From an uncultured Pigmentiphaga sp. (GTDB taxonomy: Bacteria; Pseudomonadota; Gammaproteobacteria; Burkholderiales; Burkholderiaceae_B), in assembly GCA_937891425.1 (NCBI GenBank), contig CALAGD010000103.1, positions 1-49,083 on the forward strand: 49,083 nt of DNA. Direction: 5' to 3'. Positions 8,500 to 18,094 of this stretch are shown one piece after another. The notes under the pieces are model-generated. The model was not told the DNA's origin. It worked only from the letters and a program-made list of their open reading frames with translations, and searched no databases. Both the position numbers and the translations under genes were made by a program. The first letter of the stretch is position 1; every line of letters starts with the position of its first letter.

Positions 8500-9720
8500 C
8501 TAGCCATTCTTGTGATGCAGCCAGCGGGGCATGACGCAGGCAAACAGCACGGAACCCAGGCCCATGACTGCAATGGCCAGCACCATGGGGCTGGGCGTGC
8601 CGTCGGCCAGGACGCCTACCAGCCAGCTCAGCAGGGCCCCGGCACCATACTGCATGGCTCCGGACAGGCCGGAGGCGGTGCCCGCCGTGCCAGGTACTGC
8701 CGACATGGCGCCGGCCATCGCGTTGGCCGTGACCAGCCCGTTCATGGACAGAAATACGAACAGGGGAACGGCAATTCCAGCCAGGCCAAAGGCTCCGGTG
8801 ACGCCGCAGATGGCCAATACCACGCCCGCAAATCCACAGGTGATGGCACCCCACTGCAGCGCCCGCTGCGAGCCGATCATCCTGACGAGCCGGCGGTTGA
8901 CCAGGTTGAAGATCGTCATCCCGATGATGTTTGCCGCAAACAGGACACCGTAGTACTGCGCCGGCAGCCCGAAGTATTCGATGTAGACGAAGGGTGTGGC
9001 GGCGACGTAGGTGAGCAGGGCCGCGATGAAACAGGTGCTGCTGATGGCGTACGACAGGAACATCGGGCTCTTGAACAGCGGCACGTAGCCGGCGGCTACA
9101 TCGCGCAGACTGTGTGCGTGCCGCTTGTCGGGCGGAAGGGTTTCAGGCACCGTCCAGAGGGCGACCAGCGCAATGCAGCCGAATACGGCAAGACACCAGT
9201 AGATTGCTTGCCAGCTGATGTGAATGAGCAGTTGTGCGCCGATCAGCGGTGCGATCATCGGCGCCCCGCTCATGATCAGCATCATCAGCGAGAGAGTGCG
9301 CGCCGCTTCATCCTGCGCGTAGACATCGCGCACCATGGCGCGTGCAAGCACGGGCGCGGCACCCGCCCCAATGGCCTGTACGAAACGCCACGCGGCCAGT
9401 TCATGCGGGCCGGAGCTGAGCGCGCAACCTGCGCTGGCAATCACGAACAGCAGAATGCCTCCGGAGACGGGAACGCGCCGTCCCAGCCAGTCGCCCAGCG
9501 GGCCCCACAGCACCTGGCTGATGCAGAAGCCCACCATGTAGGCTGACAGCGATAGCTGGATTTCGGCCTGGGTGGCTTCGAATGCCTGAGCCATTGCTGG
9601 CATGGCTGGCAAGCCCATGTCGATGGCCAGTGGAGAAAAGCCGATCAGGATGCTGAGGACGGCGACGAACCAGGAGGTATGTACTTGACGCGATGCCAGA
9701 CTCGAAGTTGGGCGGGACAT
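8500..9720 (-). CDS. Bcr/CflA-family multidrug efflux MFS transporter
   Basis: This 406-residue inner-membrane protein has about 12 hydrophobic helices. The loop after helix 2 carries the MFS motif A variant GPLGDWLGRR, and helix 4-5 carries the drug:H+ antiporter-type sequence RFVQAIGAGAAPVLARAMV, which is characteristic of Bcr/CflA. It should export a small molecule in exchange for protons; such proteins act on bicyclomycin, chloramphenicol or cysteine. The ATG at 9720 starts the family-typical N-terminus; a 30-residue upstream extension is Arg/His-rich and unlikely. It is divergent from the serine acetyltransferase gene. Since some Bcr homologues export cysteine, a link is possible but unproven. 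Confidence 0.88.
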   Translation of the reverse strand: MSRPTSSLASRQVHTSWFVAVLSILIGFSPLAIDMGLPAMPAMAQAFEATQAEIQLSLSAYMVGFCISQVLWGPLGDWLGRRVPVSGGILLFVIASAGCALSSGPHELAAWRFVQAIGAGAAPVLARAMVRDVYAQDEAARTLSLMMLIMSGAPMIAPLIGAQLLIHISWQAIYWCLAVFGCIALVALWTVPETLPPDKRHAHSLRDVAAGYVPLFKSPMFLSYAISSTCFIAALLTYVAATPFVYIEYFGLPAQYYGVLFAANIIGMTIFNLVNRRLVRMIGSQRALQWGAITCGFAGVVLAICGVTGAFGLAGIAVPLFVFLSMNGLVTANAMAGAMSAVPGTAGTASGLSGAMQYGAGALLSWLVGVLADGTPSPMVLAIAVMGLGSVLFACVMPRWLHHKNG

Positions 9721-9920
9721 TGGGCGAGTTCTACGAGGGTGAGGCAACTTCCGGTTGATGCAGCTTCTGACCGCAAGGGCGCGGGACGGCACGTGGTGCC
9801 GTGCATGCAACGTGCTAGGTTACCAGTTACCATGCGCCCGCGGGCAGGGGTGAACGACGTACTTCGCGCGCAAATGTTAAGGTAACGGGATTGCTTCTTC
9901 TCAATTACCCTGTGACGATC

Positions 9921-10856
9921 ATGTCTCGTGTTGACGATACGTCTGTTTCTACGGGTTTGGGTCAGCCCGACTGGAACCTGGCCGATCTGGTGCGCCGGCT
10001 GCGGGAGTCGCGTGAGCACACCCACAAGGTGAGGCATCGGGGGCGGCTGCGCGAGCTGCCGTCGCGTGCCGTTCTCATGGAAGTTCTTGACGGTCTGGCG
10101 GCTGCCATGTTTCCCACGCACTATGGCAAGACCGACCTCACCGACGAGAGCATCGATTACTTTGTAGGCAACACGCTCAACCGCACGCTGAATCTGCTGC
10201 AGGGGCAGATCCGGCGCGGTCTGCTGTTCCTTGCCGATGAAGACCAATGGACTCCCGAAACCCTGCACGCGCGCGCAACCGAAATCACCCGCGCGTTTGC
10301 CGAGCGGTTGCCCGAGGTGCGCGCGCTGCTGGTCAGCGATCTGCACGCGGCGTTTCAGGGTGATCCCGCCGCCACCAGCCTGTCGGAGATCATGCTCTGC
10401 TATCCGGGGTTCCAGGCCATTACGTATTACCGGCTGGCGCACGTGCTGCACCGTCTGAACATGCCCCTGCTGCCCCGCCTCATGACGGAGATCGGGCATT
10501 CCGCTACCGGCATCGACATCCACCCGGGAGCGCGTATCGGACACAGCTTCTTCATCGACCATGGTACCGGGGTGGTCATCGGGGAGACTGCCGAAATCGG
10601 CGACCGGGTACGCATCTATCAGGCGGTCACCCTGGGCGCCAAGCGTTTTCCCACCAACGAAGATGGCAGCCTTCAGAAGGGCATCAAGCGGCACCCCATT
10701 GTGGAGGACGATGTCATCATCTATGCGGGCGCTACCGTGCTCGGGCGCGTCACGATTGGTCGCGGGTCTACCATCGGCGGGAACGTCTGGCTTACGCACA
10801 GCGTGCCGCCGGGAAGCTACATCACGCAGCCGAAATGCGCCCCTGATGAAGAATGA
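9921..10856 (+). CDS. cysE: Serine O-acetyltransferase (EpsC/CysE type)
   Basis: It transfers acetyl from acetyl-CoA to L-serine, the first step of cysteine synthesis, in the cytoplasm. The C-terminal half is a left-handed beta-helix of hexapeptide repeats (about residues 195-295: TGIDIHPGARIGHSFFIDHG, then VVIGETAEIGDR and later turns). It has the catalytic His in FIDHGTGVVIGE and the helical N-terminal SATase region before it. At 311 residues from the ATG at 9921 it is the longer EpsC/plant-like form. The exact start is uncertain: in-frame TTG (9891) and GTG (9912) codons precede it and no strong ribosome site is visible. The gene ends 20 bases from the convergent yihY-like gene. Confidence 0.9.
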   Translation: MSRVDDTSVSTGLGQPDWNLADLVRRLRESREHTHKVRHRGRLRELPSRAVLMEVLDGLAAAMFPTHYGKTDLTDESIDYFVGNTLNRTLNLLQGQIRRGLLFLADEDQWTPETLHARATEITRAFAERLPEVRALLVSDLHAAFQGDPAATSLSEIMLCYPGFQAITYYRLAHVLHRLNMPLLPRLMTEIGHSATGIDIHPGARIGHSFFIDHGTGVVIGETAEIGDRVRIYQAVTLGAKRFPTNEDGSLQKGIKRHPIVEDDVIIYAGATVLGRVTIGRGSTIGGNVWLTHSVPPGSYITQPKCAPDEE

Positions 10857-10876
10857 TGCCGCTGCCCCGGCGGCGG

Positions 10877-11785
10877 TCAACGACCGTTGGAGGGCTGCTG
10901 GGCGGCAGGCTTGCTCGAACCGTAACGCCTCCAGTATTCGCAGGTGAAAGCCGCGCCGAAGAACAGGATGAGCGACGAGAAGTAGATCCAGAGCAGCAGG
11001 GCGATGACCGAGCCGGCTGCTCCATACGACGAAATGATGTCGCCGCGGGCCAGATAGATGCCGATGGCGGTCTTGCCCAGGTGGAAGAGAACCGCAGTCA
11101 GCAGGGCGCCCGGCCACACGTCGCGCCAGCGCAGACTGACGTCGGGCAAGGTCTTGAACACCACGGCCACGAGCAGCACGACCACGACAAAGGGAAAGAC
11201 GCTGCTGACAGATTGCGTCGCCAGGGCGAATACCCGTTCGTTGAAGAACAGATGCCAGTAGTGTTGCAGTGCCCGGGCCAGGGCGTCGACTACCAGTGAT
11301 GCCAGCAATAGCGCTCCCAGCAGAAGTACCACCAGGAACGACAGCGCGCGGCTGATGATGGTCTGCAGCAGCCCACCGCGCCGGGCCGAAGGTGCATCGA
11401 AAATCTCGTCGAGGCTTGCCTTGAGCTCGGCAAACGCGGTGGTCGAGCTGAACACGAGCATGCCCAGCGAAAACCAGGCGGCAATGGTGCTGCCACGCTC
11501 GTAGTGCACGTTCGCAAGAATGCCCTGTATCGCGTCGGCGCTGCGCTGGTCGGCGATGCGCCGCACATGGTAGAGCAGTTCCTCCCGAATGGCGTCGGCG
11601 CTGAAGAACCATTCGCCCAATACCATCAGCAGAACCAGGATGGGCGTGAGCGAGAAGATCATGTACAGCGCCAGCGCTGCGCCCTTGCTGGAAGCGCGTT
11701 GGGCACTCCAGCGAATAAAGGAGTCAAGCAGCAGGCTGAGCGGGCCATTCGAACGGATACGTGTCGTGAGAGATTGCAGGGACAT
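10877..11785 (-). CDS. YihY/virulence factor BrkB family membrane protein
   Basis: This 302-residue inner-membrane protein has about six hydrophobic helices and the family hallmarks: the helix-1 stretch KGAALALYMIFSLTPILVL, and the last-loop signature AAGSVIALLLWIYFSSLILFFGAAF near the C-terminus. This family was once thought to contain RNase BN; the present view is of a transporter or membrane protein of unknown substrate. It begins 29 bases after the ligD stop on the same strand, so it is probably co-transcribed with ku-ligD. Confidence 0.88.
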   Translation of the reverse strand: MSLQSLTTRIRSNGPLSLLLDSFIRWSAQRASSKGAALALYMIFSLTPILVLLMVLGEWFFSADAIREELLYHVRRIADQRSADAIQGILANVHYERGSTIAAWFSLGMLVFSSTTAFAELKASLDEIFDAPSARRGGLLQTIISRALSFLVVLLLGALLLASLVVDALARALQHYWHLFFNERVFALATQSVSSVFPFVVVVLLVAVVFKTLPDVSLRWRDVWPGALLTAVLFHLGKTAIGIYLARGDIISSYGAAGSVIALLLWIYFSSLILFFGAAFTCEYWRRYGSSKPAAQQPSNGR

Positions 11786-11814
11786 TGCATCAGGGCAGTG
11801 GAGACCGCTTGAGG

Positions 11815-14352
11815 TCAGGCCATTTGGTCCAACATTTTTCTGGTGACGGCAACGGCAGCCTCGTTGTAACCCTCCCAGGGATCGCCTTGCGACTGCACCC
11901 GCTCCAGCACGTTGAAGAGATTAAACGCATTTGCCCGCAAATCATAGTTCGGCGTCAGCTCTTCCCAGCGCAGCGGGACCGCGACCGGTGCTCCCTGACG
12001 CGCGCGCAGCGAGTAGGCGGCGATGGCCGTGGCCTGTTCTCCGTTGCGCAGATAGTCGACGAAGATGCGCCCCACCCGGTGCTTCCTGGCCATGTTGGCG
12101 GTGAATCGATCGGGCAGGTGTGCGGCCAGGTGCCGTGCAATGCCTGCGGCAAAGCCTTTTGCGGTTTGCCAGTCGATGGTGCGTCGTATGGGCATCACCA
12201 GGTGCAGGCCCTTGCCACCCGTGCTCTTGAGGAAGGGCTGCAGGCCCAGCTCGCGCACCAGGGTGGACGTGAGCAGGGCCGCTTCCACCAGTGCAGGCCA
12301 GTCCACCCCAGGACCCGGATCCAGGTCGAGCGTAAGACGGTCGGGACGGTCGCTTCGTGGCAGGCTCGAACCCCAGGTGTGCAGTTCAATCACCCCGCGT
12401 TGGGCGAGCTCGACCAGCCCACGAGCGTTACGTACCAGAATGTGTTCGCCATCCCGGGCCAGGCCCTGCGGCAGACGTTCAGCGATGTGCTTCTGGAAGA
12501 AGCATTCGCTGGCGAGGCCTTCCGGGCAGCGCAGAAAGGCCAGACGGCGCCTGACAATGTGGGGCATGAGATAAGGGGCAATGGCGTGGTAGTACTGGGC
12601 AACCTGGAGCTTGGTGATGGGCGGCGACGTGTAGACCAGGCGGTCGGGATGGGTAACGTGTACCCCTGCAACCGTGGAGCGTCCGCGCGCGGGTTGCGCT
12701 TTGCGCACGCGCTGGTGTGTCGCAGGTTGGGAGGGAGCCCGCGGTTGCATGGTGGAAGCCTCTTGACGGGTTGGACCGCTGTCAGCCGTTTCGGTGGTGA
12801 TTTCGCCTACGGCCTTGTCTTCTCTTATCCCCTGAAACGAGGCCTGGCGCAAGAGCCCGTCGCTGGTCCATTCCGAAAATGCCACTTCGACCACCAGTTC
12901 CGGGCGAACCCAGTGCAAGCAGGTCGCCTCCCGGCGTGCGGTGCGGCCTGCGTCGGTGGGAGGGTCTGTGAATGGGCAGCGCTCAGTGCGCAGGGTCCGC
13001 AGGCGAGTCTGGATCTCTTCGATCGCGCGCTGCGTGAAGCCGCTGCCGACACGGCCAGCGAACCGGAACTGACCATGCTGGAACAAACCCAGCAATAACG
13101 AACCGAAGCCCTGGCGCGAGCCGCGCGGGCTGGTATAGCCGCCGACCACGAACTCCTGGCGGGGCCGGCATTTCAGTTTCAGCCAGGTGCGGGCGCGATC
13201 CGACACGTAGCCTGCGTCTTCCTGCTTGGCGATCAGGCCTTCGAACCCGAGCCGGCAGGCGTCGGTGAGTGCGGCCCGGGCCGTGGCGGCATCGGGAATG
13301 TCGAGGCGGTCTGCCACGCTCACAGGGGAACCCGGAGGCACATCCGCCAGTACCCGTACAAGTTGGTCATGACGCTCATGCAGTGGCTGGTGGCGCAGGT
13401 CGCGGCCATTCCACCATAACAGGTCGAAGGCGATGAAGTGCAGTGCTTCGCCCGAACCGTCGAGCGCACGCTGGAGTGCCTGAAAACTTGAGCGTCCCTG
13501 CTGGTCGAAGACGACGATCTCGCCGTCGATCCAGCCCTGGCCCCGCAGGAGGCTGGCCAGCGCGCGGGCCAGTGGCGCCATGCGGTCGGTCCAGTCGTTT
13601 CCCTGCCGGCTCACGAACCGCGGAACGGTTCCGTGGCTTGCGCGACAAAGCATCCTGTAGCCGTCGTACTTGAGTTCATAGACCCAGCCCGGCCCCTCGG
13701 GTGGCCGGGCGGCCAGCACGGCGAGTTGCGGGTAGAGTACGTCGGGCATCGCACCAGACTTGCTCCGGTCGAGGTTCGCGGGGGCCTTGCGTAGCGCGTC
13801 ATCGCGTTCGATGGCGTCGATATCGTCGCCCGCGATCGCGTGTGCGTCATCGATCTTGCGCAACAGCCACTGGTTGGTCTGGCCGGTGCGCACCAGCAGC
13901 CAGTCTCCGCGTAGCGTGGAGCCGTGCAGTGCAAACCTCAGGTGGCCCCGCTCAAGCGCGGCTGCTGCGTCAGACGGCGGTGACCAGCTGCCCGCGTCCC
14001 AGATCTCTACATGGCCCGCACCATAGTTCCCGGAGGGAATTTCGCCCTCGAACGTGGCATAAGCCAGTGGATGGTCTTCCGTTTCCACGGCGAGGCGCTT
14101 GACGCGCGGATCCCGCGAAGGTCCTTTCGGGACGGCCCAGCTCTTGAGCACACCGTCCAGCTCCAGCCGAAAGTCGTAGTGCAGGCGCCGTGCTGCATGG
14201 CGTTGCACCACAAACTTCGGGGTGTTGTTTGTGCGCGACCGTCTGGATGACGGGCGATCGGTCTCGCGCGCCGGGCGCTCCTCGCAAGGTTCTGGCGTGC
14301 GGTCGAAATTGCGTTTGCGGTGATAGTTCTCAAGCGGACTGCGCTTGCTCAC
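11815..14352 (-). CDS. ligD: Multifunctional ATP-dependent DNA ligase D (PE-LIG-POL)
   Basis: LigD repairs double-strand breaks with Ku by non-homologous end joining. The 845-residue protein has the Pseudomonas-like domain order. First is the 3'-phosphoesterase (about 40-190; His52, His58, Asp60, His94 in RHAARRLHYD and EDHP). The ATP-dependent ligase follows (about 205-515; nucleotidyl Lys228 in ELKYDGYR, EGLIAK near 371-376, WLKLKC near 390-395). Last is the archaeo-eukaryotic-primase-like polymerase (about 560-840; catalytic Asp676 and Asp678 in LDLDPG). The start is a GTG at 14352, 16 bases after the ku stop; the longer upstream frame lies inside ku and is Arg/Pro-rich shadow. No catalytic residue appears lost. 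Confidence 0.95.
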   Translation of the reverse strand: MSKRSPLENYHRKRNFDRTPEPCEERPARETDRPSSRRSRTNNTPKFVVQRHAARRLHYDFRLELDGVLKSWAVPKGPSRDPRVKRLAVETEDHPLAYATFEGEIPSGNYGAGHVEIWDAGSWSPPSDAAAALERGHLRFALHGSTLRGDWLLVRTGQTNQWLLRKIDDAHAIAGDDIDAIERDDALRKAPANLDRSKSGAMPDVLYPQLAVLAARPPEGPGWVYELKYDGYRMLCRASHGTVPRFVSRQGNDWTDRMAPLARALASLLRGQGWIDGEIVVFDQQGRSSFQALQRALDGSGEALHFIAFDLLWWNGRDLRHQPLHERHDQLVRVLADVPPGSPVSVADRLDIPDAATARAALTDACRLGFEGLIAKQEDAGYVSDRARTWLKLKCRPRQEFVVGGYTSPRGSRQGFGSLLLGLFQHGQFRFAGRVGSGFTQRAIEEIQTRLRTLRTERCPFTDPPTDAGRTARREATCLHWVRPELVVEVAFSEWTSDGLLRQASFQGIREDKAVGEITTETADSGPTRQEASTMQPRAPSQPATHQRVRKAQPARGRSTVAGVHVTHPDRLVYTSPPITKLQVAQYYHAIAPYLMPHIVRRRLAFLRCPEGLASECFFQKHIAERLPQGLARDGEHILVRNARGLVELAQRGVIELHTWGSSLPRSDRPDRLTLDLDPGPGVDWPALVEAALLTSTLVRELGLQPFLKSTGGKGLHLVMPIRRTIDWQTAKGFAAGIARHLAAHLPDRFTANMARKHRVGRIFVDYLRNGEQATAIAAYSLRARQGAPVAVPLRWEELTPNYDLRANAFNLFNVLERVQSQGDPWEGYNEAAVAVTRKMLDQMA

Positions 14353-14368
14353 GGGCGTGGGTCTCTGC

Positions 14369-15535
14369 TCAGGCGGCGCGGCGGTCGCCGCGTGATCCCT
14401 TGCGCGGGCCCCTGGCAGGTTGCGAGCCACGGGCGCCGTGGGAGGCGGTCTTGGGCGCTGCTGCAGCCTTGTGGGTGCCGGTCGAGCCGGAGGTCTTCCT
14501 CGTGGCCCTCTGTGTCGCTGCCGGCTTCGGGCGCTCCGTCTTGCGGGAGCCCGGCGACTGCGCCTCTGCCTGAGCGGGGCGGGTAGCCTTCGCTTTTGAC
14601 TCTCCCCGTGCAGGTGTCTTCTTGCCTGCTGCCTTGCTGGACTTACGGGCGGATGCTCTGGCTGTTCCCCGCGGGGCGGCATTGCCTGGAACGGGTTCGG
14701 GGGTATCGTCCGACGACGACGCCGGTGGCCTGCCCCCGGTGCGCGAAGCGATGCTTTTCTTGAGCATCGCCATGAGATCGATCACGTTGCCACTCGCAGG
14801 GGAAGCATCGTCCTCGTCAGCCGGGGCGAGCGCGCGGGTTTCGCCACTTTCGATTTTCTCCTCGATGCGGGCGAGCAGATCGTCGCGATATGTGTCGCGG
14901 TACTTGTCCGGATTCCAGGCTTCCGTCATGTCGTTGACGAGGCGGGTGGCCATCTCAACCTCCTTCCTGGAAATGCCCAGTCCGGAGAGATCCGTACCCG
15001 GAAGCTCGAGCTCGTCACGCGACTGGATTTCGTCGGGGTAGCGCAAGGTGTTCAGCAGGAGCACGTTTTCGACTACCAACACTGCAGCCAGGTGCTGTTT
15101 CGTATGCAGCACCACGTTGGCAACGCCTGCGCGACCGGTCTTGCGCAGGGTTTCGCGCAACAGGGCATACCCCTTTTCTCCACGCTTGTCGGGCGCGAGG
15201 TAGTAGGGGGTCGCGAAGTAATATGGAGGCAGCTCGGCCAGGTCCACGAAGCTGACTATTTCTACGGTCTGGGTGGCTTTCGGGTTGGCCTGGCGAAAGT
15301 CCTCGTCGCTCAGCAGTACGTATTCGCCTTTCTGGTATTCATAGCCCTTGACGATCTGATTGAAGTCGATGGCCTTGCCGGTGCGCTTGTTAATCCGCGC
15401 ATAGCCTACGGGCGACATGTCGCGCTTGTCGATCCAGTCAAAGTCCAGGTTGCCACGCCGCGCGCCAGCGTACAGCACGACCGGTACATGTACCAGGCCA
15501 AATGAAATGGCACCTTTCCAGACGACGCGTGGCAT
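14369..15535 (-). CDS. ku: Non-homologous end joining protein Ku
   Basis: Bacterial Ku forms a homodimeric ring on DNA ends and recruits LigD. The 388-residue product starts with the family sequence RVVWKGAISFGLVHVPV and contains the central beta-barrel region (through about 255; for example GYEYQKGEYV and NVLLLNTLRYPDEI). The last 110 or so residues are a Lys/Ala/Arg/Ser-rich, low-complexity tail, longer than the short tails of many bacterial Ku proteins (about 270-300 residues) and likely to bind DNA. The ATG at 15535 has AGGAG 7 bases upstream. ligD follows at 16 bases, so the two are one transcript. The fused cytochrome oxidase gene ends 66 bases upstream in the same direction. Confidence 0.95.
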   Translation of the reverse strand: MPRVVWKGAISFGLVHVPVVLYAGARRGNLDFDWIDKRDMSPVGYARINKRTGKAIDFNQIVKGYEYQKGEYVLLSDEDFRQANPKATQTVEIVSFVDLAELPPYYFATPYYLAPDKRGEKGYALLRETLRKTGRAGVANVVLHTKQHLAAVLVVENVLLLNTLRYPDEIQSRDELELPGTDLSGLGISRKEVEMATRLVNDMTEAWNPDKYRDTYRDDLLARIEEKIESGETRALAPADEDDASPASGNVIDLMAMLKKSIASRTGGRPPASSSDDTPEPVPGNAAPRGTARASARKSSKAAGKKTPARGESKAKATRPAQAEAQSPGSRKTERPKPAATQRATRKTSGSTGTHKAAAAPKTASHGARGSQPARGPRKGSRGDRRAA

Positions 15536-15601
15536 GACTTTCTCCTTACCCGGTCCTCCAGTGCCAGCAAGTGCAGTGCCAGCCATGGTTTCGGCTGCAC
15601 A

Positions 15602-18094
15602 CTACATGCCGTACATCAGGGTGAGGGCCGCTGCGCTTGCCAGGCCGGTGTATGCGGTCCAGGTGCACGAATTGGCGAGATCGAGGTCGCGCAGCGGCGA
15701 GATGAACCCGGCACGTTGCCGTAGCGTCGCGAAGCCTGTCATGAGCGTGCCGATGCCTGCGTGAATGGCCATGTAGCAGAACAGGGCGGTACATAAGGCC
15801 GGCTGGGCATGGCGGCTGGCCTGGGGCAAGGACAGGCAGACGAGCGTCACGAATGCGATGGCCGCCAGCAGGTTGCCCATCGTCGCCAGGGCGACCCAGC
15901 TGCCGGGCGCCCGGCCATGTTCATTCATGGTCGATGCGCGTCGCAATGCGACATACGCTGCTGCGAGGGTGGTCAGCCCGCCCAGGGCCACCGCGATGCG
16001 GGCGTCGAGGATGGTCCGGGTCGCGTGCGCATCTGTGGCCAGCATCTGCACGTAAACCCAGCCAAAAAGCAGTGAAGCCAGCAGCATCGCATCAGCCACC
16101 AGCGCACACAGCAGGCCGCTGCGGCCAGGTGCCGCCTCAGCCTGGCCATGGTGTGGACGCAGGTACAGGCCTTCGCCGACTTCGAGCAGTTCCGGATCGC
16201 TGCGCGCACCAGTCTGCCAGGCCCAGACCAGGACGAACGCTGCGGTACCGAGCATGCCAGCTGCGGCCAGCGGGTAGAGCTTCAGCAGGAGCGCCAGGAA
16301 AAAACAGCCAGTCATGAGGGCCGTACCGAACGGCAGCCAGCCTGGACCGGTAAGCACGACCAGATGGAGCGGTTCACCACTCAGCGGGTCCACCGCGATG
16401 GTCTCGCGGCGCGTGGGCCAGGGGCTGCCGGGGTAGGGCGTGCCCGCAGCCAGCCGTGCACCGAGCCCAGGCTCGTCCCACAGCGGGTGGCGGCTGGACA
16501 CGCGGGGTTGCGCCGCGAAGTTGTAGGATGGCGGTGGTGTGGGCATGGCCCATTCGAGCGTGTCAGCTTCCCAAGGGTTGCGCGGTGCGATTTTTCCGAT
16601 GCGTACGTGCAGGACAAGGTCGAGGAGCAGCATGGCGAAGCCCACTGCCTGCAGGAATCCGCCGATCGATGAGACGAGATTGGGCAGATCCCATCCAAGG
16701 TCGGGGGCGTAGCCGTACACGCGACGTGGCATGCCGAGCAGGCCTGTGAGGTGCATGACCAGGAAAGTCAGGTTGAAGCCGATGAAGATGAGCCAGAATG
16801 CCCACGCTCCCAGGCGTTCGGACGCCATATGGCCGGTAAAGTGCGGCAGCCAGTAGTAAGCGGCTGCGATGACGGGGAAGACCATCCCGCCGATCAGCAC
16901 ATAATGGAAGTGTGCCACCACGAAGTGGGTATCATGAACCTGCCAGTCGAATGGCACCAGCGCCACCATGACACCGGTCAGGCCGCCAGCCACGAAAATG
17001 GCGAGAAACCCGAAGAGGTAAAGCAGGGGCAGTCGCAAGACCGGACGCCCGGCCCAGAGAGTGGCAATCCAGGCGAACACCTGGATGGAAGTGGGAACTA
17101 CGACCAGCATGCTGGCGACCGAGAAGAAGGCCTCCGCCCCATATGGCAATCCCACCGTGAACATGTGGTGCGCCCACAGGCTGAAGCTGATCAGGCCAAG
17201 CGCAATGGCGGCGGCCACTACCCATGCATGGCCCACCATCGGGTGACGTGCAAGCACCGGGACCAGCGTGGAAACCATGCCGGCGGCGGGCAGGAAAATG
17301 ATGTAAACCTCGGGGTGACCGAACATCCAGAAGAGGTGCTGCCACAACAGGGGGCTGCCGCCGCGGGCCGCCTCGAAGAATGGCCAGCCCAATGCCCGTT
17401 CGAGTTCCAGCAGGATGCTGCCCAGGATGAGCGGAGGAAACCCTGTCAGTATCATGAGCGCGGTCACCAGCATGTACCAGGCGAACAGGGGCATGCGGTT
17501 CAGCGACATGCCGGGCGCGCGCAATCGCAGAATGGAGACCACCAGCTCGACGGCACCACACAGGGCCGAGATCTCGGCAAATGTCACGCCAATGAGCCAG
17601 ACGTCCGCGCCCATGCCGGGGCTGTACACTGCGTTCGACAGGGGGGTGTACATGAACCAGCCGCTTGCGGGCGCGATCCCGGCCAACAACGCCACAACCA
17701 GCATCAGCCCGCCGAACACGTAGCACCAGTACGCATATGCTCCCAGCCGCGGAAAGGCCAGATCGCGCGCGCCCAGCATCTTTGGCAGCAGATACATGGC
17801 GAATCCTTCCAGCATGGGTATGGCAAAAAGGAACATCATGATGGTCCCATGCATGGTGAACACCTGGTTGTAGCTGCCAGGGGCCAGAAACGCATTGTGC
17901 GGCGTAGCCAGCTGGGTCCGTACCAGCATCGCGAGCGTGCCACCAATCAGGAAGAACGCCAGGGCGGTCAGAATGAAACGGCGTCCAAGCGTACTGTGGT
18001 TCACGGCGGTGAACCACCGCGCGGCGCCGGTTGGCGGGTCGCGCCAGAGCCGTGCGAGGTGCGCGTGGCGCGCAATCGGAGACGGCATGCTCAT
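15602..18094 (-). CDS. ctaD: Cytochrome c oxidase subunit I fused to subunit III (caa3-like), K-channel lysine absent
   Basis: This is the catalytic subunit of a haem-copper terminal oxidase in the inner membrane: 830 residues, with subunit I (about 1-520) fused to a subunit III-like helical region (about 590-830). Metal ligands are complete: low-spin haem His82 and His397, high-spin haem His395, CuB His260, His309 and His310, and the His-Tyr pair GHPEVY (His260/Tyr264) with Glu262. Proton-path residues differ from standard A-type enzymes. The D-channel Asp is present (Asp111, GARD), but the Asn of the usual RLNN motif is replaced (RLGAY). The K-channel Lys of the usual PTGIKIF is Gln338 (PTSIQVF). 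The gene overlaps the upstream subunit II gene by four bases (ATGA), indicating translational coupling. No haem-copper assembly gene is adjacent. Confidence 0.92.
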   Translation of the reverse strand: MSMPSPIARHAHLARLWRDPPTGAARWFTAVNHSTLGRRFILTALAFFLIGGTLAMLVRTQLATPHNAFLAPGSYNQVFTMHGTIMMFLFAIPMLEGFAMYLLPKMLGARDLAFPRLGAYAYWCYVFGGLMLVVALLAGIAPASGWFMYTPLSNAVYSPGMGADVWLIGVTFAEISALCGAVELVVSILRLRAPGMSLNRMPLFAWYMLVTALMILTGFPPLILGSILLELERALGWPFFEAARGGSPLLWQHLFWMFGHPEVYIIFLPAAGMVSTLVPVLARHPMVGHAWVVAAAIALGLISFSLWAHHMFTVGLPYGAEAFFSVASMLVVVPTSIQVFAWIATLWAGRPVLRLPLLYLFGFLAIFVAGGLTGVMVALVPFDWQVHDTHFVVAHFHYVLIGGMVFPVIAAAYYWLPHFTGHMASERLGAWAFWLIFIGFNLTFLVMHLTGLLGMPRRVYGYAPDLGWDLPNLVSSIGGFLQAVGFAMLLLDLVLHVRIGKIAPRNPWEADTLEWAMPTPPPSYNFAAQPRVSSRHPLWDEPGLGARLAAGTPYPGSPWPTRRETIAVDPLSGEPLHLVVLTGPGWLPFGTALMTGCFFLALLLKLYPLAAAGMLGTAAFVLVWAWQTGARSDPELLEVGEGLYLRPHHGQAEAAPGRSGLLCALVADAMLLASLLFGWVYVQMLATDAHATRTILDARIAVALGGLTTLAAAYVALRRASTMNEHGRAPGSWVALATMGNLLAAIAFVTLVCLSLPQASRHAQPALCTALFCYMAIHAGIGTLMTGFATLRQRAGFISPLRDLDLANSCTWTAYTGLASAAALTLMYGM

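Noticed and set aside
9645..11612. Long open frame (655 codons) on the minus strand across cysE and part of yihY
   Set aside because: GC-rich shadow frame: it has no domain, runs antisense to the recognised acetyltransferase and lacks a plausible start.
14353..14682. 110-residue N-terminal extension of LigD
   Set aside because: It lies inside the end of ku in another frame and is Arg/Pro-rich. The GTG at 14352 gives the standard PE-domain start.
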